Assembly: GCF_001649575.2 (NCBI RefSeq)
Contig: NC_051431.1
Location: 2,010,048-2,074,047, forward strand
DNA from: Kryptolebias marmoratus
Lineage: Eukaryota > Chordata > Actinopteri > Cyprinodontiformes > Rivulidae
Direction: 5' to 3'
Length of the DNA stretch: 64,000 nt
In this document: positions 58,404 through 64,000 of the stretch, one piece after another
How the letters are laid out: each line of letters opens with the position of its first letter
How positions within the stretch are numbered: position 1 is the stretch's first letter
Position numbers and translations under genes: made by a program
The notes under the pieces: model-generated
What the model was told of the DNA's origin: nothing
Databases searched by the model: none
The model's input: only the letters and a program-made list of their open reading frames with translations

Positions 58404-61400
58404 ACACTGCGTCAGTTTGTTGGAACCTGAGCGGTTTGCAGGTTGTGTTGTTTTCTGCAGGCCGAGTTACTCCCTTGTGTTTCCAGCGACTCACTGCTGC
58501 TCTCTGTCTTCAGATTTCTTCACATTAACGTTTAAAAACTTAAATATATTTGTTATACAAAAAGCTACACCATGAAGCTAAGTTATAAATACAAAACTGT
58601 TCTTAATCTGTTCCAACTGGTTAAATAAAGGTTAAACTGAAGGTTTTGTGTGTCACCAACTCTGAGCACTAACAGATGTTGTGACATCTCACAGTATCAC
58701 ATGAGATCACACATACCTTTATTTTGAAGGCTTGACCAAAACGGCAACAACTCATTTCTCCAGAAAAACTAATATATATATTTGAAACTTCAAAGAAATG
58801 GTTTTAAAAAGGCCAAGTTACTGCAAATATATGGCAGGGAAATACTTTCAGCATAACTAGTAATTTGTTATTTATAAAACAAAGTGCTTTTATAAAGTAT
58901 TGTTTTCTTAAAAATGTGCATCTTTTATGTGTTTTTGTGTTTACAGTTAATGAGAGTTTATTTCATGTTGATTCTAATGAATATGATCTTTAAAAAATGT
59001 AAAATTACTTGTCCAGGACAGTTGTAGAGGATTTATTTTTAATAATATTTGAGTTTAAAGTTCTTCAGCTTTTTGTTCAGGACATTAAATCCATAAGATT
59101 TTATTAAATAAAAGTCATAATAATGTTCAGTGGAGTTTGTCTTGGTGACCTTTAGTTTGATCTGTTGGAGCTAACCTTAAATAAATCAACATGAAGCTGA
59201 CTTTTAGACCTTTTTCTCCTCGTTTCAGTTTTTTTTTTGTTCGATTTTTGTCCTCTCAGTTTTTTTTTCTGTCCTACAATCTTATATCAAACATAATTCA
59301 GCGTCCTCCCCTTCAGCCGTTTATTCTCATTCATCCTGCCTCACCGTGAACCTTCGTGACCTCGACTTGTGTTGTGTTTGTGCAACCTTTCCGTGTAAGC
59401 GAGAACGTGTTTACTCCTGCCTGTTCCTTAAATATCTGCTCGTGACGCCTGGCGATGACTCCGAGAGGGGGGGGGGGACAAAGTGACAGAGCGGAGAGAA
59501 TGTTGGACCTGATCAGCAGTGAATCTCCGGAGCCGGATAAAACACACCTCTGTCTGGTCCCTCTCTTCCTCCTCACCACTGCAGCAGCCTGGGGCGAGCT
59601 GGAGACAGACGAACGCAGGGCTGATGTGAGAGGAGGAGGGGCAGCTGCAGGGTAACTCTGAGCTCAGACGAGGAAGCAGTCGGATGAAGAAAGGAGAAAC
59701 GTTTTATCTCCTCATGTTCAGCCACTGTTCTGTCACCATTTGAAGCCAGCCTCCACCTTCTCTCAGCATCATTAGCCGTGACCAGTGAGCCTGGAGGCGT
59801 TACCTACATCCCCCTGCCCCCCAAAAATCTCAGTCCAAGGAGTTGGCTCCTCCCACCTTTCTCCTCCAACCAGCCCATTCAATCACTCATCCTCCAGCTC
59901 GTTGAGGGTGCGAGGAAAAGGAGGGGCTCCTCTGGGCTCTCTGCCATTTTATTGTTTTGGGGAGGACGGTGTTTTTTTTTAATCTTCCTCCTCTCTCTTG
60001 ACTCTTGTCCTCGCATTCGTCACTGATCCTCCCCCATCCCTCCTTCCTCTCCTGGCTGAGCGTACAGTCAGTCCTTCCTCAGCATCACAGCAAGAAGCTG
60101 GAGAGGAGAGCTGAAGCCTGCAGCTCATCTCTTCCCTCCAAAATTTTTTATTCACCGTTTTTCTCTCACCTTTACCTCCTTTTTTTTTATTTTCTCCGTC
60201 CTAATTTTCTCTCCACCAGCCTCTGCAGTGAGGAGCATCTTGTTCATGTGTGCTACGGCAGACGAGCAAGGATGCGGACATCAGCGGCTGCCTGCAGCTG
60301 CCACAACCCCGCGGGCTTCTCCCGTTAAACGCTGCCGGTAAACGACTCTGATGCTCAGTTAGAGGAAAGCAGGTGGAGCTGGAGATGGCGCATGCAGTGA
60401 TGCGGGAGGGTGCGGATGTTGACCTGATTATATTTCGGCCGGGCTGTCGGCGCAGGCGTGAGGCTTATTTTCACTGTTTGCTCCACCCAGACAGTCGGTG
60501 TGAGCACAATGTGCAGATTGTGCGGTTTGATAGAAAGTGGGTGTGTGTGTGTTTGTGTTGGGGGGGCTCGATGTTTGTTGAGGATAATCCATGATGCACA
60601 TGTGAATTTCTGCAGCCATGCTTGTTGGTACACGTGTGTCTGCCTACATGTGACGGCTGCGCGTCATTAACCATTAATGTCCGTGTGTTTGACCTTGTAT
60701 TTCCTCCTGTGTCTATTTGGTTGAAACACTAAACAGGTTTATTTTGTTTTTTTTTAATAAACACATGTTAGCTTACTTTAAACTTACAGACACAGATAAA
60801 TGTGTTTGTAACATTTTATTAAAGAAAGACAACCCAACAATGATAAATGAAATAACTTAAAACTGACAAAATGGATAAAATAATTAAAAAAAACCTAAAA
60901 ATCAACCAAGAAAAAATCTGTCACTGTTTTTTAATTTTGGTTCAACTAAGTTATTTTAAAAAACAAACTGATGAAGCTGGTCTTGATCAACAGGATGGTA
61001 CTTCAACTCAGGAGAACTCTGAGACTTTAGCACCTGTCCACACCTGTCCTCAGGTGTCCTGGTCCACTCCTCCTGAGCTGCTCCAGCTGTCTCAGGTCTG
61101 AAGGCTTCCTCCTCCAGATGTTTCAGCTCCTTCCACAGATGTTCAGCAGGATTTAGATCAGGGCTCAGAAGGCCTCTTCAGAACGGTCCAATGTTTGGTT
61201 CTGACCCGTTCTTGGTGTTGTGGGTCCTGATCCTGTTGGACCCATGAGCTGAGACTGAGACCGAGCTTTCTGACTCTGAGCAGCACATCTGGCTCCAGGA
61301 AGCCTTGATGGTCTTGAGGTTTCATTGGACCCTGAACAGATTCAGGACCAGAACAGAACCGAGCCTCCTCCGTGTCCCCCTGTAGGTTCAGGGTTCTGGT

Positions 61401-62215
61401 CTTTGGTTCTGGTTTGGGTCTGATGGGAGTTGTTGACAAAAAGCTCCAGTTTTGTCTCATCTGTCTTCAGGACGTCCTCCCTGAAGCTCTGTGGATTCTC
61501 AAGATGCATTTTTTATTATCTGTCTCTTCAGTTTGTCACCAGTTGTCCTCTTGTGGACACGTCCAGGCAGGTTGTCTCCAGTCCTGTGGACCTGAACCTT
61601 CTGTAGTCTCAGGGACATCCAGCTGCTTGGAGACGGTCTTATAGTCTTCACCTTCAATCATTGTCTTTCTGAGCTCCTGAGACAACTCTGTCCTCAGCTT
61701 CCTGTCCTCCATGTTCAGTGTGGTACACACCATGATACCAAACAGCCCTGTGACTACCTGTCCACCTTTAAACAGGCAGCCTGACTGATTCCAGGACTGA
61801 AGACACACCTGAGTCTAACATGTCCCTGTGGTCCAGATACCTTTTACCTTCTCTAGGGGTCCCATCCTTTTGGTCAAGGCCATTAGTTTTATTTGTTGTT
61901 TTTTGTTTGTTTTTAATTCTTTTTCTTAGTAAGAAAATAATTTTGGTGTTTTCTTTTAATCTTTTTAACACACAAATACTCTTTTTGGAACATCAGCACA
62001 CATCTGTAAGTTGTTTTCAGTATATATGTTCAACGTTTATGCCTCTCTTTCCTGTTCTCCCCCCTCAGCTGGGAGACTGGGTGTACGAGAAGATGCTGAT
62101 GGCGAGGGACAGCAGCCGAGACGAGACCCAGAAGCTCCATAAGAAATGGCAGAAGCACCAGGCTTTTATGGCCGAGTTGGCTCAGAATAAGGAATGGCTG
62201 GATAAAATTGAAAAG
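36976..62215 (+). CDS. sptbn4: Beta-IV spectrin (SPTBN4), N-terminal 1,333 aa, continues past window
   Basis: Coding exons: 36976-37120, 37874-38025, 38370-38543, 42935-43026, 43135-43215, 43292-43407, 43482-43594, 44652-44839, 44970-45087, 45169-45327, 46415-46717, 46810-46960, 47182-47318, 48473-48622, 48943-49311, 49408-49622, 49706-49843, 51345-51585, 51689-51847, 53662-53792, 53867-54092, 55459-55661, 56969-57059, 62069-62215. Every join keeps frame. The protein is the beta subunit of spectrin at axon initial segments and nodes of Ranvier, where it links ankyrin-G to actin and helps hold Na+ and KCNQ channels. Identity to SPTBN4 over other beta spectrins rests on stretches such as [35 protein letters not shown] and [14 protein letters not shown], and on the adjacent blvrb and sertad3. 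Human SPTBN4 has 2,564 residues, so about half is here; ankyrin-binding repeats 14-15 and the PH domain lie outside. The first 40 residues are poorly conserved. The start at 36976 has a good context (GCGATGG). Fish often keep two copies (a, b); which one this is cannot be told. Confidence 0.93.
37240..37770 (+). mobile_element. Decayed Tc1-like transposon in sptbn4 intron 1
   Basis: Broken plus-strand frames encode Tc1-type transposase pieces: a stretch like [13 protein letters not shown] near 37530 and QDNDPKHSS near 37600, the region of the DDE catalytic aspartates. Stops and frameshifts interrupt it, so it cannot code for a full protein. Confidence 0.65.
39600..39940. repeat. Inverted-repeat-rich segment, likely a non-autonomous DNA element
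   Basis: The arm at 39808-39836 (core TTTCCTGTAATTTTGAGTCTC without its first base) is mirrored at 39909-39937 (core GAGACTCAAAATTGCAGGAA), 29 bases each with a few mismatches. Inside the segment, TGTCTCATTGG (39615) faces GTGAGACA (39648), and CATACG faces CGTATG near 39745-39770. No coding sequence; class unknown. Confidence 0.4.
42060..42470 (+). repeat. Family B composite repeat
   Basis: AGCTAAAAGGAGCAAAACGC-type units extend to about 42260. The shared flank follows: AAAGAGATCTCGATGTTTTT, CATAGCAGCCATCTCCTGAA and CGAACGTTTTGATGTCTGAA. Confidence 0.7.
43725..44010 (+). repeat. Dispersed repeat family A copy in sptbn4 intron 7
   Basis: Core-like CTTCCTTGAAGGAATAAATAC near 43726 (first base aside) is followed by TTAGCTGTGGCGGACATTTT, GTTAATTAGCTGTAGATGTA and GAGATATTTTGCTAACAGAC near 43946. 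The rest of this 1.06 kb intron is AT-rich with nothing recognised. Confidence 0.65.
45454..46132. mobile_element. DNA transposon copy nested in another repeat, with assembly gap
   Basis: The terminal inverted repeats are CAGACCCTCCAGGATTTCGC at 45460 and, on the other side, CGAAATCCTGGAGGGATTG ending at 46126; they differ at two positions over about 21 bases. The element is flanked by GTAAAT on both sides (45454-45459 and 46127-46132), a target-site duplication. It interrupts a second repeat whose left part starts ACAACCCTAATTCTGGCAAA (45421) and whose right part resumes AAAACAGAATGCAATGATTT (46140). The core lies in the gap. A hAT-like or related cut-and-paste element is likely. Confidence 0.7.
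45720..45954. other. Assembly gap (235 N)
   Basis: A run of N inside sptbn4 intron 10, within the nested transposon. The flanking exons join in frame, so no coding exon needs to be missing. Confidence 0.99.
47530..48060 (+). repeat. Family B composite repeat in sptbn4 intron 13
   Basis: Array units such as AGCTAAAAGTAGCAAAACAC run from about 47580 to 47850. The flank follows: GAAAAATATTTGTAAAGTGA, GGTTCTCCTGAATGAGCTGA and TTTTGATGTATGAACGGCTA. Confidence 0.7.
49990..50440 (+). repeat. Family B composite repeat
   Basis: A degraded array (GCTAAAAGCTAAAACATGCA) is followed by the flank with AGTCTCAGCAGCCGTCTCCT and GAATGAGCAGAACGTTTGAT. Confidence 0.65.
50606..50631 (+). repeat. (GT)13 microsatellite
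   Basis: Thirteen GT units in sptbn4 intron 17. Confidence 0.95.
52641..52853. mobile_element. Complete hAT-type MITE with 8-bp target-site duplication
   Basis: Ends CAGGGGTGGCCAACCCTGGT and ACCAGGATTGCCTACCCCTG are inverted repeats of each other with a few mismatches. The interior is a near-perfect long palindrome around CTCCAACACACCTGATT. The flanks are GTCCAATG (52633-52640) and GTCTAATG (52854-52861), an 8-base duplication with one difference. The size of the duplication and the CAGGGG terminus fit the hAT superfamily. No coding capacity, so it must have been moved by another element's transposase. Confidence 0.85.
53120..53570 (+). mobile_element. Decayed Tc1-like transposon fragment
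   Basis: Broken plus-strand frames contain pieces typical of Tc1 elements, most clearly near 53505-53540, where the DNA reads GACTGATGAGACAAAACTGG (Tc1 transposase: TDETKLE, with a stop replacing one codon). Strongly degenerate. Confidence 0.5.
54720..55390 (-). mobile_element. LINE (L1/Tx1-like) 3' fragment in sptbn4 intron 21
   Basis: On the minus strand two broken frames match the C-terminal region of L1-type reverse transcriptase proteins: a Cys/His-type patch around [15 protein letters not shown] (55105-55380), then [20 protein letters not shown] (54962-55150). The element runs toward lower coordinates and ends near 54720 in AT-rich sequence. 5'-truncated and inactive. Confidence 0.7.
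55662..56968 (+). other. sptbn4 intron 22 (contents)
   Basis: 1.3 kb. A reversed family A copy and a forward core fragment occupy about 56280-56700. The rest is unremarkable. Confidence 0.55.
56280..56700 (-). repeat. Family A copy (reversed) plus a facing core fragment
   Basis: Reversed copy: a GTCTGTCTGTCCGCAAAATA block near 56318 to GGGCAATATGCATTCCTTTA near 56573. A forward core, AAATGCATATCGCCCACCA, follows about 100 bases later at 56679. As at 33.7-34.2 kb, two core ends face each other. Confidence 0.6.
58373..58400 (+). repeat. (GT)14 microsatellite
   Basis: Uninterrupted GT run in sptbn4 intron 23. Confidence 0.95.
59450..60337 (+). promoter_or_regulatory. sptbn4: Candidate internal sptbn4 promoter and alternative first exon
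   Basis: A block richer in G+C and CpG than the rest of the intron, with pyrimidine-rich stretches and a run of ten G near 59466. It ends in a plausible splice donor, GCTGCCG|GTAAAC, at 60337/60338. The next exon on this strand is the coding exon at 62069, at the border of spectrin repeats 9 and 10. Mammalian SPTBN4 is known to make a short form, sigma-6, that lacks the actin-binding domain and about the first nine repeats. An ATG at 60246 is out of frame with the next exon, so translation would start at a Met inside that exon (EKMLMARD). The assignment rests on position and composition only. Confidence 0.35.
61000..61860 (-). mobile_element. Decayed Tc1-like transposon, near full transposase length
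   Basis: Minus-strand frames contain, in order, an N-terminal helix-turn-helix part ([20 protein letters not shown], within 61536-61808), a middle part beginning MRQNWSFLS, and a C-terminal part [17 protein letters not shown] (61158-61460), running on to the [17 protein letters not shown] ending near 61150-61110. The frames are shifted relative to one another, so no functional protein can be made. Likely ends lie near 60880 and 61950, where AT-rich inverted sequence is seen. Confidence 0.75.
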
Positions 62216-62489
62216 GTGAGTGCCGCTGGTCTTTCAGATAATGCAGTTTTTCTGCCTCGCAGATACATTTCCCTGATGTAGAGCTTTAATGGGTCATTCG
62301 GCTTCAGAGTGTGTTCTCTGTCAGCCATTAGCTCTGTGGCAGGAGAGGCGGGTGGAAGTCTGACTTTTAATAACAAAGAGTAGGGAACAGATATCACTGT
62401 GTTCATTTAGGGAATGTTTCTCCGGACATTGGCTCACGGATTTTCTAAAGAAAATATTATTTGTTAAGAAAGTGGGTTGAAAAGGAATA

Positions 62490-62990
62490 ATGCTGAGTCA
62501 GCATTTGTTTTCCTGTTTACATCTTTGAACTCTAACTACTTTCAGCTCGTTCAGGACATTACAGCTAGGACTTTTATTATTTATAACTGTTTTACTTTTT
62601 GAATTATTTAACTTTATTTACAATTTTTTTCTCATAGAAGTTCATTGAAATATGTATTTTGGTTTTGGTACTGTTTGAAATTTATTTTTGGACAAAATTG
62701 CTTCATTTTTAGCTTTTTTGCCGCTCTTCTGAGCTCAGCTTTTGGCTACATTTCTGTTGGTATTAGCCTTTAGCTACTGTTTTGCTCATTTTGACTTCTA
62801 TCTATTGGTTTTGGTAGCTTTAGGTTTTAGCTACTCTTCTGTTCTGGTTTTTGTCTTTTGCTACTATTCTGCTAATTTTGGCTTTTCGTTACCGTACTGA
62901 TGGTTTCAACTTTTAGCCACTTTTAGCCTTTGTTTTGCTGATTTTGACTTTTAGCTCTTGTTTTACTCGTTTAAATGATGAAATAATAAA
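62490..62990 (-). repeat. Family B composite repeat, reversed, with Maf-site palindrome
   Basis: Starts with the palindrome ATGCTGAGTCAGCAT (62490-62504), then CTTTCAGCTCGTTCAGGACA, and from about 62700 the reverse complement of the array (TTTTAGCTTTTTTGC, GGTAGCTTTAGGTTTTAGCT). Same layout as the copy at 30393. Confidence 0.7.
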
Positions 62991-63009
62991 GACAGACTGA
63001 CAGACTCTT

Positions 63010-63240
63010 CTGTAATCTGTGCTCAGAGTTTAAGTTGGGATTGACTCTCAGCTACTACCGTGCCAGATTTGAGCTCAATATCTATAAAATTGACTGAGTC
63101 AATTAGCTGTGGCGGCCATCTTGAATCACGTTGACTCTAAAAGTTATTCACTATAGATGCTGGTTCATAAGAGATTTTTTTGACAGACAAACAAACACAA
63201 AAACATTATTGCCCGCCTTTCACCTTTTGGTAGCAGGAGA
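63010..63240 (+). repeat. Dispersed repeat family A copy, 5' core missing
   Basis: Contains GACTCTCAGCTACTACCGTG, TTAGCTGTGGCGGCCATCTT and GACTCTAAAAGTTATTCACT. The GATATTTTGCTAACAGACA block is altered to GAGATTTTTTTGACAGACA. Confidence 0.6.
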
Positions 63241-63764
63241 TAAAAACAGTAAAACTAACTTAAATAGAATCTGTCTTAGTGAATCAAAGCAGCTGGAGAC
63301 AATAAATCTAACAGTTTTTCTTTCAAAGTTGCTGCTGAAAACTCTAATTTAGTCACATCGGGTAAAGTTGAGTTCTCACCTCACGTTTAGAGAACTTGTT
63401 GCTCTCGTGTTTTTATTCTCAGCGGTCCCTGTGAGGTTAGCGTGTGTTGAACTGCGTGCATGTTATCTGCGCTGCGGAGCTCGGCGTAATCGTATACGCT
63501 GATATAATGTTGCGGGCTTGCAGAACATCAGGAAGTTTCCATCACACATTCGTAGAGGTCATGAGCTGATTTGGAAGAGGAGTTGGGTCACCAAGACAGG
63601 AAGAGGAGGAAACTAGAGTTTCTGTAATAATATATTCATGAAGGCTGTAATATAAATCCTGCATGTTTTATCATGATCAGAGGGCAAGTGTTATATAAAT
63701 TCATTATTTAAATTAAAATAAAAAGTAAGTTTGGCAGCTTGTCCCTTTTACTGCAGCTAAAATC

Positions 63765-64000
63765 GTTAGATACTGTGATAATCTTGCCTGTGTTTTGCCA
63801 TGCCATGCCTCTTGCCAATTATCATCATTCTCGTCACCTGTGTCCTCAGCTAATTACCTCCCCTACACCTGGGCTGGGCCCTATATATTCTCCTTCTCTG
63901 CTCTTCTCCAGTGCCAGATTATGAAAGCCCAACAGCAAGTAATTCTCCAGCGTTCACGGACTGACTTCTTGTGCCTCGACCCTGCTCTTGCCTTTTGGAT
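63765..64000 (+). mobile_element. Probable retroelement promoter/leader (LTR or LINE 5' end), cut by window edge
   Basis: GC-richer block with a run of features common in fish retroelement leaders: CACCTGTGTCCTCAGCTAAT, a TATA-like CCTATATATTC, then CAGTGCCAGATTATGAAAG, and a pyrimidine-rich stretch ending CTTGCCTTTTGGAT at the edge. The class cannot be decided without the sequence to the right. Confidence 0.4.

Larger units (their letters stand above)
57060..62068 (+). other. sptbn4 intron 23 (contents)
   Basis: 5.0 kb, the largest intron between coding exons here. It holds a GT microsatellite (58373-58400), AT-rich sequence to about 59200, a GC-richer block with a splice donor (59450-60337) and a Tc1-like transposon (61000-61860). 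Confidence 0.6.
44652..62215 (+). other. sptbn4: sptbn4 coding exons 8-24: spectrin repeats 1 to about 10
   Basis: Residues 292-1333. These are triple-helix repeats of about 106 residues with the usual conserved Trp in helix A (for example [68 protein letters not shown]). Exon borders often coincide with helix junctions and many introns are phase 0. Repeats 1-2 (exons 8-11) and the [14 protein letters not shown] repeat are most similar to human. The segment coded by exons 14-15 ([14 protein letters not shown] onward) is free of the Gly/Ala-rich expansion that human SPTBN4 carries there, which makes the fish protein look more like ordinary beta spectrins in this region. Two donors are weak (GTCGCC after exon 9, GTACAT after exon 20), and the intron between exons 20 and 21 is only 74 bases. 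Confidence 0.88.
62216..64000 (+). other. sptbn4 intron 24, start (contents)
   Basis: The intron after the last visible spectrin exon. It holds a reversed family B element, a family A copy and a probable retroelement leader at the window edge. The next sptbn4 exon is not reached. Confidence 0.6.

Noticed and set aside
60246..60337. ATG at 60246 as the start of an alternative sptbn4 protein
   Set aside because: Joining 60337 to the exon at 62069 puts this frame out of phase and quickly reaches a stop, so it would be at most an upstream open frame.

Overview
This window is nuclear DNA from a ray-finned (teleost) fish. Genes are split by GT..AG introns. The spacers are packed with fish-type dispersed repeats: Tc1-like and hAT-like DNA transposons, LINE fragments, and long GT and AT microsatellites. 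Four vertebrate genes are recognisable, all of them orthologues of genes on human chromosome 19q13. A cyprinodontiform or related percomorph fish is possible from the repeat flavour, but I cannot prove it.

Layout. The 3' end of an unidentified plus-strand gene lies at 148-279, with a poly(A) signal at 735. kcnk6 (TWIK-2-type two-pore K+ channel) is complete in three coding exons at 5996-12917 (+). sertad3 (SERTA-domain transcriptional coregulator) is a single coding exon at 17018-18025 (-), with a long AT-rich 3' UTR and a candidate promoter near 19.4 kb. blvrb (biliverdin reductase B / flavin reductase) is complete in five exons at 21076-26849 (-). sptbn4 (beta-IV spectrin) starts with a GC-rich non-coding exon near 28.0-28.4 kb and codes from 36976. 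Twenty-four coding exons can be placed up to 62215, giving 1,333 residues: both calponin-homology domains and about ten spectrin repeats. The rest of the gene lies beyond the right edge.

All exon joins in the three multi-exon genes keep frame, and I found no frameshift or internal stop. The genes do not form one pathway. They are a K+ channel, a nuclear coregulator, a cytosolic NAD(P)H-dependent reductase and a membrane-skeleton protein. What holds them together is conserved gene order: SERTAD3-BLVRB-SPTBN4 are direct neighbours in human, and KCNK6 is in the same chromosome band.

Non-coding space is dominated by two dispersed families, called A and B here. Family A carries the core GGAATGCATATCGCCCGCC and a 3' part ending in a block like GATATTTTGCTAACAGACA. 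Family B is a composite of a degenerate AGCTAAAAGTAGCAAAA-like tandem array and a conserved flank. Three of its copies begin with the perfect palindrome ATGCTGASTCAGCAT, which is a consensus Maf recognition element. Other points of interest are a possible internal promoter in the sptbn4 intron before the repeat-10 exon, and one transposon inserted into another with an assembly gap inside it. I saw no tRNA, rRNA or CRISPR array, and no unfamiliar multi-gene system.
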